From Nocardioides guangzhouensis (lineage in GTDB: Bacteria > Actinomycetota > Actinomycetes > Propionibacteriales > Nocardioidaceae), in the NCBI RefSeq assembly GCF_004519545.1, contig NZ_SDKM01000034.1, forward strand, positions 1-51,457: DNA of 51,457 bases. Direction: 5' to 3'. Positions 1 to 6,915 of this stretch are shown piece by piece. A program made the position numbers and the translations under genes. The notes beneath the pieces were generated by a model. The model searched no databases and was not told the DNA's origin. It saw only the letters and a list, made by a program, of their open reading frames with translations. Within the stretch, counting starts at the first letter, position 1; the number at the start of each line of letters is the position of its first letter.

Positions 1-17
1 GCTCGCTGGCGCTCGCT

Positions 18-45
18 CCTCGACCACCGGGAACGGTGGTTCGAG
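18..45 (-). terminator. Candidate terminator hairpin downstream of hisF
   Basis: A 7-bp perfect stem (ACCACCG at 23-29 with CGGTGGT at 34-40, loop 30-33) is extended outward by CTCG/CGAG with one bulge. It lies about 20 nt beyond the hisF stop on the minus strand, where an operon terminator would be. There is no clear U-tract, which is usual in high-GC actinobacteria. The surrounding bases 1-66 (repeated gctcgct words) also look like an extragenic repetitive sequence, so its role is inferred. Confidence 0.4.
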
Positions 46-66
46 TCGTGGTTTCGCCCGCCAGCC

Positions 67-828
67 TCAGCGGACGGGGTGGCCGGCGGCGGCGAGCGCG
101 GCCTTGACCTCCGCGATCGAGACCGTGCCGAAGTGAAAGATCGTGGCCGCGAGCACCGCGTCGGCGCCGGCATCGACGGCCGGCGGGAAGTGCTCGGCCT
201 TCCCGGCGCCGCCGGAGGCGATCACCGGGATGTCGACGACCGCCCGCACGGCGCGCAGGAGCTCGAGGTCGAAGCCGTCCTGGGTGCCGTCGGCGTCCAT
301 CGCGTTGAGCAGGATCTCGCCGGCGCCGAGCTCGGCGGCCCGCGCCGCCCAGGCGACCGCGTCCAGCCCCGCCGACTTCCGGCCGCCGTGGGTGGTGACC
401 TCGAACCCGGAGTCCGTGCCCGTCGCGCGGCGCGCGTCGACGGAGAGCACCAGGACCTGGTTGCCGAACCGGTCGGCGATCTCGGCGACCAGCTCGGGGC
501 GGGCGATCGCGGCGGTGTTGACCGCGACCTTGTCGGCGCCGGCGCGCAGCAGCCGGTCGACGTCGCCGACCGAGCCCACTCCCCCGCCGACCGTCAGCGG
601 GATGAAGACCTCCTCGGCGGTCCGGGACACGATCTCCATCGTGGTCGCCCGGCCCTCGTGCGAGGCGGAGATGTCGAGGAAGGTGAGCTCGTCGGCGCCC
701 TCGGCGTCGTAGGTCCGGGCCAGCTCGACCGGGTCGCCGGCGTCCCTGAGCTCCTTGAAGTTGATGCCCTTGACCACCCGCCCGGCGTCGACGTCCAGGC
801 AGGGGATCACGCGTACGGCGAGGCTCAT
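67..828 (-). CDS. hisF: Imidazole glycerol phosphate synthase, cyclase subunit HisF
   Basis: HisF is the synthase subunit that combines PRFAR with ammonia delivered by HisH to give IGP and AICAR in histidine synthesis. The 253-residue protein is a (beta/alpha)8 barrel. It opens with the diagnostic IPCLDVDAGRVVKG segment (catalytic Asp12), and shows TVGGGV, a second-half phosphate-binding PVIASGGAG and LAATIFHFG near the C-terminus. I chose the ATG at 828, which overlaps the stop of priA by 4 nt (ATGA), so translation is probably coupled. The frame stays open far upstream across priA, but that part has no HisF similarity. It is the last gene of the his operon. Length and motifs are normal for the family. 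Confidence 0.97.
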   Translation of the reverse strand: MSLAVRVIPCLDVDAGRVVKGINFKELRDAGDPVELARTYDAEGADELTFLDISASHEGRATTMEIVSRTAEEVFIPLTVGGGVGSVGDVDRLLRAGADKVAVNTAAIARPELVAEIADRFGNQVLVLSVDARRATGTDSGFEVTTHGGRKSAGLDAVAWAARAAELGAGEILLNAMDADGTQDGFDLELLRAVRAVVDIPVIASGGAGKAEHFPPAVDAGADAVLAATIFHFGTVSIAEVKAALAAAGHPVR

Positions 829-1559
829 CGCGCCGGCTTCGTCAGGCCGAGCGCGTCCTCGAGCGTGAACCGGCCCTCGTAGAGCGCGGTGCCGATGATC
901 GCGCCCTCCACGCCCTCCCCGACCAGGCCCTGCAGCGCCTCGAGGTCGGCCAGCTCGGTGATCCCGCCGGAGGCCACGACCGGCCGGTCGGTGGCGGCGC
1001 AGACGTCGCGCAGCAGCTGGAGGTTCGGGCCCTGGAGCATGCCGTCCTTGTTGACGTCGGTGACCACGTAGCGCGCGCAGCCCTCGGAGTCGAGCCGGGC
1101 CAGCACGTCGTACAGGTCGCCACCCTCGCGGGTCCATCCCCGCGCGGCCAGCGTCCGGCCGCGGACGTCGAGCCCGACCGCCACCCGGTCGCCGTGCTCG
1201 GCGATCGCCTTGGCGCACCACTCCGGCTGCTCCAGCGCGGCGGTGCCGATGTTGACCCGGCGGCAGCCCGCCGCCATCGCGGCCGCCAACGACTCGTCGT
1301 CGCGGATGCCGCCGCTCATCTCGACCCGGATGTCGAGGGTGCCGACGATCTTCGCCTGGAGCTCGCGGTTGTGTCCGCGGCCGAAGGCCGCGTCGAGGTC
1401 GACGAGGTGGATCCACTCGGCCCCCGCCTCCTGCCAGCGCAGGGCCGCCTCGATCGGGTCGCCGAAGCGCTTCTCGGAGCCCGCGACGCCCTGCACGAGC
1501 TGCACCGCCTGTCCTCCCGCGACGTCGACGGCGGGCAGCAGCTCGAGGTAGGTGCTCAT
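825..1559 (-). CDS. priA: Bifunctional HisA/TrpF isomerase PriA
   Basis: PriA is a (beta/alpha)8 Amadori isomerase. In actinobacteria it replaces both HisA (ProFAR isomerase, histidine pathway) and TrpF (PRA isomerase, tryptophan pathway). The 244-residue protein has the expected catalytic aspartates: Asp12 in LLPAVDVAGG and Asp168 in VVTDVNKDGM. The phosphate-binding loops MSGGIRD and VVASGGI are also present. It lies between hisH (with one small gene interposed) and hisF, the standard actinobacterial position, and overlaps hisF by 4 nt. The dual function is inferred from family and lineage. The sequence alone shows a HisA/PriA-type enzyme, and hisA is an acceptable alternative name. Confidence 0.93.
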   Translation of the reverse strand: MSTYLELLPAVDVAGGQAVQLVQGVAGSEKRFGDPIEAALRWQEAGAEWIHLVDLDAAFGRGHNRELQAKIVGTLDIRVEMSGGIRDDESLAAAMAAGCRRVNIGTAALEQPEWCAKAIAEHGDRVAVGLDVRGRTLAARGWTREGGDLYDVLARLDSEGCARYVVTDVNKDGMLQGPNLQLLRDVCAATDRPVVASGGITELADLEALQGLVGEGVEGAIIGTALYEGRFTLEDALGLTKPAR

Positions 1560-1587
1560 GGGCTCGATCCTAGGAAAGTCGGGGGGG

Positions 1588-1917
1588 TCATCGGCGGAAG
1601 GCCAGCGTGTGGATCACCGGAGCGGCCAGGACGCTGACCACGAACCCGGCCAGCCGCATCGCCCAGTCGTCCCACACCACCCAGACCAGCACGTTCAGCG
1701 CGAGCAGCAGGCAGACCAGGAACGTGGTCTGGGTACGGCGCCGCCGGGCCAGGATGCCGGTCTGCCGGCCGCGACCGAACGCCGGCAGCCGGCTCGTGAC
1801 CGCGCGCCGGCGGGCGGCCCGGCGTTCCGCGCGCTCCTGCTCGGCGGCCCGGGCGGCAGCCTTGAGCGCGGCCACCCGCTCACGCTCGGCCCGGCGGCGG
1901 GCTCGCTCCTTGCTCAC
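1588..1917 (-). CDS. Small two-helix membrane protein in the his operon
   Basis: This 109-residue protein is not recognised by function. Residues 1-60 are extremely Arg/Ala-rich and probably helical or coiled (repeats of RAERER and RRAARRR). Two hydrophobic helices follow at about 64-83 and 86-107, and a basic C-terminal FRR. This suggests an inner-membrane anchor with a cytosolic basic arm. The GTG start at 1917 was chosen because it lies 19 nt after the hisH stop (1937) and everything upstream overlaps hisH in another frame. It sits between hisH and priA on the same strand, so it is presumably co-transcribed with histidine genes. A specific role in histidine synthesis is not demonstrated. 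Confidence 0.75.
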   Translation of the reverse strand: MSKERARRRAERERVAALKAAARAAEQERAERRAARRRAVTSRLPAFGRGRQTGILARRRRTQTTFLVCLLLALNVLVWVVWDDWAMRLAGFVVSVLAAPVIHTLAFRR

Positions 1918-1936
1918 CGGCCGCCCTGTCCGGCAC

Positions 1937-2566
1937 TCACAGCGAGCGCACCCAGTTGCGCAGCAGCCCGGCGCCGGCGTCGCCGGACTTCTCCGGGTGG
2001 AACTGGGTGGCCGACAGGGGCCCGTTCTCCACCGCGGCCACGAACCGGTCACCGCCGTGCTCGGCCCAGGTCACCAGCGGCGCCCGGGTCCGGTCGTTGG
2101 TGACCAGGGTCCAGTCACGGACGCCGTAGGAGTGCACGAAGTAGAAGCGCTCCCCCTCGACACCGGCGAACAGCGACGAGCCGTCGGGCACCTCGACGGT
2201 GTTCCAGCCCATGTGCGGCACCACCGGTGCCTGCAGCCGCTCGACCACCCCGGGCCACTCGTCGCAGCCCTCGGTCTCGACGCCGTGCTCGACGCCGCGC
2301 GAGAACAGCACCTGCATGCCCACGCAGATGCCGAGCACGGGTCGGCCGCCGGCGAGCCGCCGGCCGATCACCTCGTGACCGCGCACGGCGCGCAGCCCGG
2401 CCATGCAGGCGGCGAACGCCCCGACCCCGGGCACGACCAGGCCGTCGGCGTCCTGGGCGGCGGCCCGGTCCGCGGTCAGCGTGACCTCGGCACCGGCCCG
2501 CTCGACGGCGCGCACGGCGGACCGCAGGTTCCCCGACCCGTAGTCGAGGACGACGACCGACTTCAC
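1937..2566 (-). CDS. hisH: Imidazole glycerol phosphate synthase, glutaminase subunit HisH
   Basis: HisH is a class I glutamine amidotransferase that hydrolyses glutamine and passes ammonia to HisF. The 209-residue protein has the nucleophile Cys81 in PVLGICVGMQ, and His190/Glu192 in TQFHPEKSG, which completes the catalytic triad. It also shows the N-terminal LDYGSGNLRS and the oxyanion-strand PGVGAF. It starts at GTG 2566, preceded by an AAGGG-like ribosome site about 5 nt upstream. It lies 84 nt after hisB, and a hairpin lies in the gap. The family length is normal and all key residues are present. Confidence 0.96.
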   Translation of the reverse strand: MKSVVVLDYGSGNLRSAVRAVERAGAEVTLTADRAAAQDADGLVVPGVGAFAACMAGLRAVRGHEVIGRRLAGGRPVLGICVGMQVLFSRGVEHGVETEGCDEWPGVVERLQAPVVPHMGWNTVEVPDGSSLFAGVEGERFYFVHSYGVRDWTLVTNDRTRAPLVTWAEHGGDRFVAAVENGPLSATQFHPEKSGDAGAGLLRNWVRSL

Positions 2567-2576
2567 CTCAGCCCTT

Positions 2577-2603
2577 CAACGCGTCGGGGTCCCCGCGGCG
2601 TTG
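2577..2603 (-). other. Hairpin in the hisB-hisH gap
   Basis: CAACGC (2577-2582) pairs with GCGTTG (2598-2603). An inner CGGGG/CCCCG pair closes almost without a loop, separated from the outer stem by a 2-nt mismatch. It stands 11 nt before the hisH start in an 84-nt gap, the longest gap inside this operon. It could reduce read-through, protect an mRNA end, or influence hisH translation. Nothing in the sequence decides between these. Confidence 0.35.
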
Positions 2604-2650
2604 TCCGGCGGAGGAGCGAGGCGGGGGAGTCGAAGAACGTCGTGGGGTGT

Positions 2651-3262
2651 TCACAGGGAACCCTTGGTCGAGGGCACGCCGGTCTCGCGCGGGTCGAGCG
2701 CCACCGCGTCGCGGAACGCCCGGGCGAACGCCTTGAACTGGGTCTCCACGACGTGGTGCGGGTCGCGGCCGGAGAGCACCCGCACGTGCAGCGCGATCTG
2801 GGCGTGGAAGGCGATGGTCTCGAAGACGTGCCGGGTCAGCGAGCCGAGGTAGCCGGGGCCGCTGTCGCCGCCGATGGTGACGTAGGCCTGGCCCTCGGGC
2901 TCGCCGGTGTGCACGCAGTAGGGCCTTCCCGAGACGTCGACCACGGCCTGCACCAGCGCCTCGTCGAGCGGGACCGTGGCGTCGCCGAACCGGCGGATGC
3001 CGGCCTTGTCACCGAGCGCCTCGCGCAGCGCCTCGCCGAGCACGATCGCGGTGTCCTCGACGGTGTGGTGGGCGTCGATGTGGGTGTCGCCCTCGGTCTG
3101 GACGGTGAGGTCGACCAGGGAGTGGCGGGCGAAGGAGTGCAGCATGTGGTCGTAGAAGCCGACGCCGGTGGACACGTCCGCCCGGCCGCTGCCGTCGAGG
3201 TCGAGCTCGACGAGGACCTTGGACTCCTTGGTCTGCCGCTCGATCCGCGCGGTCCTGCTCAT
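2651..3262 (-). CDS. hisB: Imidazoleglycerol-phosphate dehydratase HisB
   Basis: HisB dehydrates imidazoleglycerol phosphate to imidazoleacetol phosphate, a manganese-dependent step. This is the monofunctional 203-residue form, without the phosphatase domain found in enterobacteria. Metal-ligand motifs are duplicated as expected: DAHHTVEDT around residues 63-71 and DPHHVVE near residue 171. FYDHMLHSFARHS (about 37-48) is also diagnostic. The ATG at 3262 overlaps the hisC stop by 4 nt (ATGA), so the two are probably translationally coupled. Nothing is missing. Confidence 0.97.
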   Translation of the reverse strand: MSRTARIERQTKESKVLVELDLDGSGRADVSTGVGFYDHMLHSFARHSLVDLTVQTEGDTHIDAHHTVEDTAIVLGEALREALGDKAGIRRFGDATVPLDEALVQAVVDVSGRPYCVHTGEPEGQAYVTIGGDSGPGYLGSLTRHVFETIAFHAQIALHVRVLSGRDPHHVVETQFKAFARAFRDAVALDPRETGVPSTKGSL

Positions 3263-4350
3263 GAGAGCTCCTTCCTCACCTGCGTGAGCGCCTGCCTGAA
3301 CGCCGCCATCTCGTCCGCGGTGCCGATCGACACCCGGAGCCATCCGTCGGGGCCGGTCTCGCGGATCAGCACCCCACGGTCCAGCAGCCCCTGCCACACC
3401 GCGTGCCGGTCCTCGAACCGCCCGAACAGCGCGAAGTTCGCGTCGCTGTCGGCCACCTCGAGCCCCTGCTCGCGCAACCAGCGTACGGTCTCGTCGCGCT
3501 CGGCCCGCAGGTCGTCCACGCGGCCGAGCAGCTCGGCTGCGTGCCGCAGCGCGGCCAGCGCGGTCGCCTGGGTGACCGCGGACAGGTGGTAGGGCAGCCG
3601 GACCACGCGGATCGCGTCGCAGATCTCCGGTGCCGCCGCCAGGTAGCCGACGCGGGCCCCGGCCAGCGCGAACGCCTTGCTCATGGTCCGGGTGACGACC
3701 AGGTTGCGGTGCGTCGCGAGCAGCTCCAGCGCGCTCGGGGTGCCGGACCGCCGGAACTCGCCGTACGCCTCGTCGACGACGACGATTCCGTCCCCGGCCG
3801 CCGCGCAGAGCGTGCTGACCGCCTCGGGTGGCAGCGCGGTGCCGGTCGGGTTGTTCGGCGACGGCAGCAGCACCACGGTCGGCCGCTCCTCGAGCACCAG
3901 CGCGCGGGCGGCGTCGAGGTCGAGGCTGAAGTCGCTCTCGCGGTGGCCGACCACCCAGCCGGTCATCGCGTCGCGGGCGTACTCGGGGTACATGGAGTAC
4001 GTCGGCGCGAAGCTCACCGCGGTCCGGCCCGGGCCGCCGAAGGCCTGCAGCAGCTGGAGCATCACCTCGTTGGACCCGTTGGCGGCCCACACCTGGTCGG
4101 GCGTGATGCCGCTGCCCCCGGAGGAGTTGAGGTACGCCGCCAGCGCGGTGCGCAGCTCGGTGAACTCGCGGTCGGGATAGCGGTTGAGCGCGGTGGTCGC
4201 GGCGGCCACCGAGGCAGCCACGTCGTCGACCACGGACTGCGAGGGACCGTAGGGGTTCTCGTTGACGTTGAGCTGGACCGGGACGTCGAGCTGCGGGGCG
4301 CCGTACGGCGCGATCCCGCGCAGCTCCTCCCGGAGCGGAGGGAAGGTCAT
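3259..4350 (-). CDS. hisC: Histidinol-phosphate aminotransferase HisC
   Basis: HisC is a PLP-dependent class I/II aminotransferase that converts imidazoleacetol phosphate to histidinol phosphate. The 363-residue protein has the substrate-end motif LNVNENPYGPS (about 27-37), SPNNPTG (about 164-170), DEAYGEF, and the PLP Schiff-base Lys225 in TRTMSKAFALAGARVGY. The ATG at 4350 follows the hisD stop by 5 nt. Its 3' end overlaps hisB. Assignment to HisC rather than another aminotransferase rests on the motifs together with the operon. Confidence 0.96.
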   Translation of the reverse strand: MTFPPLREELRGIAPYGAPQLDVPVQLNVNENPYGPSQSVVDDVAASVAAATTALNRYPDREFTELRTALAAYLNSSGGSGITPDQVWAANGSNEVMLQLLQAFGGPGRTAVSFAPTYSMYPEYARDAMTGWVVGHRESDFSLDLDAARALVLEERPTVVLLPSPNNPTGTALPPEAVSTLCAAAGDGIVVVDEAYGEFRRSGTPSALELLATHRNLVVTRTMSKAFALAGARVGYLAAAPEICDAIRVVRLPYHLSAVTQATALAALRHAAELLGRVDDLRAERDETVRWLREQGLEVADSDANFALFGRFEDRHAVWQGLLDRGVLIRETGPDGWLRVSIGTADEMAAFRQALTQVRKELS

Positions 4351-4355
4351 GGGGT

Positions 4356-5657
4356 TCAGTCCTCGCGGTCGAGCCGCACGCGGACCGCGGCGGCGTGCCC
4401 GGGCAGGTCCTCGGCCTCGGCCAGCGCGACGACGTGGTCGGCGACCTCGGCGAGCGCGGCACGGGAGTAGTCGACGACGTGGACGGCCTTGAGGAACGAG
4501 CGGACGGACAGGCCGGAGGAGTGACAGGCGCAGCCGGCCGTGGGCAGCACGTGGTTGGAGCCGGCGCAGTAGTCGCCGAGCGACACCGGCGCGAACGGCC
4601 CGAGGAAGATCGCCCCGGCGTTGTGCACCCGGGCCGCCAGGTCGGCCGCGTCGGCGGTCTGGATCTCGAGGTGCTCCGCGGCGTACGCGTTGACCACGGC
4701 CAGGCCCTGCTCGAGGTCGTCGACCAGCACGATCCCGGACTGCTGCCCGGCCAGCGAGGTGCGGATCCGCTCCGCGTGCCGGGTGACCGACACCTGCTTG
4801 TCGAGCTCGGCCTCGACCTCGCCGGCCAGCCGCTCGGACGGGGTCACCAGCACCGCGGCCGCGAGCGGGTCGTGCTCGGCCTGGCTGAGCAGGTCGGCCG
4901 CGACGTACGGCGCCTCCGCGGTGTCGTCGGCGAGGATCGCGATCTCGGTGGGTCCGGCCTCCGAGTCGATGCCCACCACGCCCTTGAGCAGGCGCTTGGC
5001 CGCGACGGTGTAGATGCTGCCCGGCCCGGTGACCAGGTCGACCTTGCGGCACGGACCGGCGCCGTGGGCGAACATCGCGATCGCCTGGGCCCCACCGACG
5101 GCGTACACCTCGTCGACGCCGAGGAGCGCACAGGCGGCGAGGATCGTCGGGTGCGGCAAGCCCCCGTTGTCCTTCTGCGGCGAGGAGGTCAGCGCGATCG
5201 AGGAGACACCAGCCACCTGTGCGGGCACCACGTTCATCACCACGGACGAGACCAGCGGGGCGATCCCGCCAGGGACGTAGAGCCCGACCCGCCGGACCGG
5301 GACCATCCGGTGGGTCACGGTCGCGCCGGTGCCCAGCTCGGTGGTCACGTCCCGCTCGAGCTCCGCCTCGCAGGTGATCCTCAGCCGGCGGATCGACTCC
5401 TCGAGCCCGGCCCGCACCTCGGGGTCGAGCCCGGCCAGGGCCTCCTGCAGCGCCGCGGCCGGGACCGTGATGTCCTCCTGCTCGACCCCGTCGAAGCGCG
5501 CGGAGTACTCGCGGATCGCCTCGACGCCACGGGCGCGGACGTCGTCGCAGACCGGACGCACCACATGGGCCGCGGCCTCCACGTCGAAGTCGGCCCGCGG
5601 CACGGCGGACCCGAGGTCGATGGAGGTGGCTCCCCGGAGGTCGATGCGGCGGATCAT
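4356..5657 (-). CDS. hisD: Histidinol dehydrogenase HisD
   Basis: HisD is a zinc enzyme that oxidises histidinol to histidine in two NAD-dependent steps. The protein has 433 residues. Recognisable segments include VGLYVPGG, DSEAGPTEIAILAD, LLSQAEHDP and AEHLEIQT, which contain the family zinc and substrate ligands, and GDYCAGSNHVLPT. I chose ATG 5657 (MIRRIDLRG). A GTG two codons upstream (5663) is the alternative. A -10-like TAGAAT ends 7 nt before the ATG and no ribosome site is visible, so a leaderless mRNA is likely. It is the first gene of the his operon. Confidence 0.96.
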   Translation of the reverse strand: MIRRIDLRGATSIDLGSAVPRADFDVEAAAHVVRPVCDDVRARGVEAIREYSARFDGVEQEDITVPAAALQEALAGLDPEVRAGLEESIRRLRITCEAELERDVTTELGTGATVTHRMVPVRRVGLYVPGGIAPLVSSVVMNVVPAQVAGVSSIALTSSPQKDNGGLPHPTILAACALLGVDEVYAVGGAQAIAMFAHGAGPCRKVDLVTGPGSIYTVAAKRLLKGVVGIDSEAGPTEIAILADDTAEAPYVAADLLSQAEHDPLAAAVLVTPSERLAGEVEAELDKQVSVTRHAERIRTSLAGQQSGIVLVDDLEQGLAVVNAYAAEHLEIQTADAADLAARVHNAGAIFLGPFAPVSLGDYCAGSNHVLPTAGCACHSSGLSVRSFLKAVHVVDYSRAALAEVADHVVALAEAEDLPGHAAAVRVRLDRED

Positions 5658-5664
5658 GGGCACG

Positions 5665-5670
5665 ATTCTA
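5665..5670 (-). promoter_or_regulatory. -10 element of the his operon, leaderless type
   Basis: TAGAAT on the minus strand fits the actinobacterial TANNNT -10 consensus. It is followed by exactly 7 nt before the hisD ATG (5657), which would place the transcription start at or next to the start codon. The -35 region is poor, which is common in this group. The matching arrangement on the other strand (5719-5724) supports the reading. This is inference without transcript data. Confidence 0.5.
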
Positions 5671-5718
5671 GGTGTCGCGGCGCGGGCACCTCTCCCCCGT
5701 TTCCCGCGTGAGAACGGC

Positions 5719-5724
5719 TAGGCT
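5719..5724 (+). promoter_or_regulatory. -10 element of the LON-domain gene, leaderless type
   Basis: TAGGCT is followed by 6 nt and then the GTG start at 5731, with no Shine-Dalgarno-like sequence between. Transcription would therefore begin at the start codon. It stands back-to-back with the hisD promoter in a 73-bp divergent region. Confidence 0.5.
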
Positions 5725-5730
5725 CGAATC

Positions 5731-6399
5731 GTGAGCGAGCAGCTGCCGATGTTCCCCCTGAACACGGTGCTCTTCCCTGGCGTGACGGTGCCGCTGCGCG
5801 TGTTCGAGGACCGCTACCGGGCGCTGGTGCACCGGCTGCTGCGCATCGAGGACCCGGCTGAGCGGCTGTTCGGTTCGGTGGCGATCCGCGAGGGCTACGA
5901 GGTCGGCGAGCGCGGCGGCCAGTCCGTGCACCGGATCGGCTGCCTGCTGCAGCTCACCGAGGTGGAGCCGCACGACGACGGCACCTTCGACATCGTCGCG
6001 GTCGGCCGTAGCCGGCTCCGGCTCGAGGCGATGGAGTCCTCCGGGCCCTTTCTTTCCGGAACCATCGACGTGATCCGCGAGCGCGAGGAGCCGGTCGACC
6101 CCGAGCTGGTGCAGACCGCGTGCGACGTCTTCGACCGCTACCGCGACGCGCTCTCCGAGATCCACGGCGAGGAGGTCCTCGAGGGCACCCTCCCCCAGGA
6201 CCCGACGTACCTCTCGTGGAGCCTGGCCGCGACCTGCCTGCTCACCCTCCCCGACCGCCAGTCGTTGCTCGAGGCCGAGAATGCCTCGCTGCGGCTGGGC
6301 ATGCTGACCACGATGCTGCGCGACGAGCTGCGGGCGATCGCCGCGATCCCGTCGCTGCCGGCCACCGAGCTGGCCCGCACCGGCTGGTCGCCGAACTGA
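5731..6399 (+). CDS. LON substrate-binding-domain protein
   Basis: This 222-residue protein resembles the N-terminal substrate-binding domain of Lon protease without the AAA+ or peptidase domains. The signature MFPLNTVLFPGVTVPLRVFEDRYRALV (from about residue 6) is typical, and VGRSRLRLE in the middle also fits. It probably recognises or adapts protein substrates in the cytoplasm, but no activity is known for the stand-alone family. GTG start; the promoter arrangement suggests leaderless translation. The YbaK-type gene follows after 19 nt and is likely co-transcribed. Confidence 0.88.
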   Translation: MSEQLPMFPLNTVLFPGVTVPLRVFEDRYRALVHRLLRIEDPAERLFGSVAIREGYEVGERGGQSVHRIGCLLQLTEVEPHDDGTFDIVAVGRSRLRLEAMESSGPFLSGTIDVIREREEPVDPELVQTACDVFDRYRDALSEIHGEEVLEGTLPQDPTYLSWSLAATCLLTLPDRQSLLEAENASLRLGMLTTMLRDELRAIAAIPSLPATELARTGWSPN

Positions 6400-6418
6400 G
6401 GGCGAGGCCGGGGCACCG

Positions 6419-6907
6419 ATGGCGAAGAAGGGCGGCGGCGGGACGCCGGCCACGGTCGCGCTGACCCGCGCGGGCGTGTCGTTCACGCTGCACCCCTACG
6501 ACCACGACCCCCGCGCCGAGAGCTTCGGCCTCGAGGCGGCCGAGGCGCTGGGCGTGCCGCCCGAGCGCGTCTTCAAGACCCTGCTCGCGGACGCCGGCGG
6601 CCGGCTGGTGGTCGGCATCGTCCCGGTCACCGGGCAGCTCGACCTCAAGGCGCTGGCCCGCGCCGTCGGTGCGTCGAAGGCGGTCATGGCCGACCCGGCC
6701 GCCGCCCAGCGGAGCACCGGGTACGTCGTCGGCGGGATCTCGCCGGTCGGCCAGAGGAAGGCCCTCCCCACGGTGCTGGACGAGACCGCCACCGCCCACG
6801 ACACCGTCTTCGTGTCCGGTGGGCGGCGCGGCCTCGACATCGAGCTGGCCCCGGCCGACCTGGTCCGGGTCACGGGTGCGACCACGGCTCCGATCGGCCG
6901 GGGCTGA
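6419..6907 (+). CDS. ybaK: Cys-tRNA(Pro) deacylase, YbaK/EbsC type
   Basis: YbaK hydrolyses Cys-tRNA(Pro) made in error by ProRS, a trans-editing role in the cytoplasm. The 162-residue protein has the conserved catalytic-pocket Lys53 in VFKTLLAD, and the GYVVGGISPVGQRKALPTVLDE segment (about 101-122) typical of the YbaK branch of the INS superfamily. It is slightly longer than the usual ~155 residues because of a glycine-rich N-terminus. The ATG at 6419 follows the LON-domain gene by 19 nt. It ends 8 nt from the stop of the convergent DUF3352 gene. Confidence 0.92.
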   Translation: MAKKGGGGTPATVALTRAGVSFTLHPYDHDPRAESFGLEAAEALGVPPERVFKTLLADAGGRLVVGIVPVTGQLDLKALARAVGASKAVMADPAAAQRSTGYVVGGISPVGQRKALPTVLDETATAHDTVFVSGGRRGLDIELAPADLVRVTGATTAPIGRG

Positions 6908-6915
6908 GGCTCCGG

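Noticed and set aside
5655..5733. His leader peptide/attenuator
   Set aside because: There is no room between the -10 element and hisD, and no run of His codons is seen in the region.
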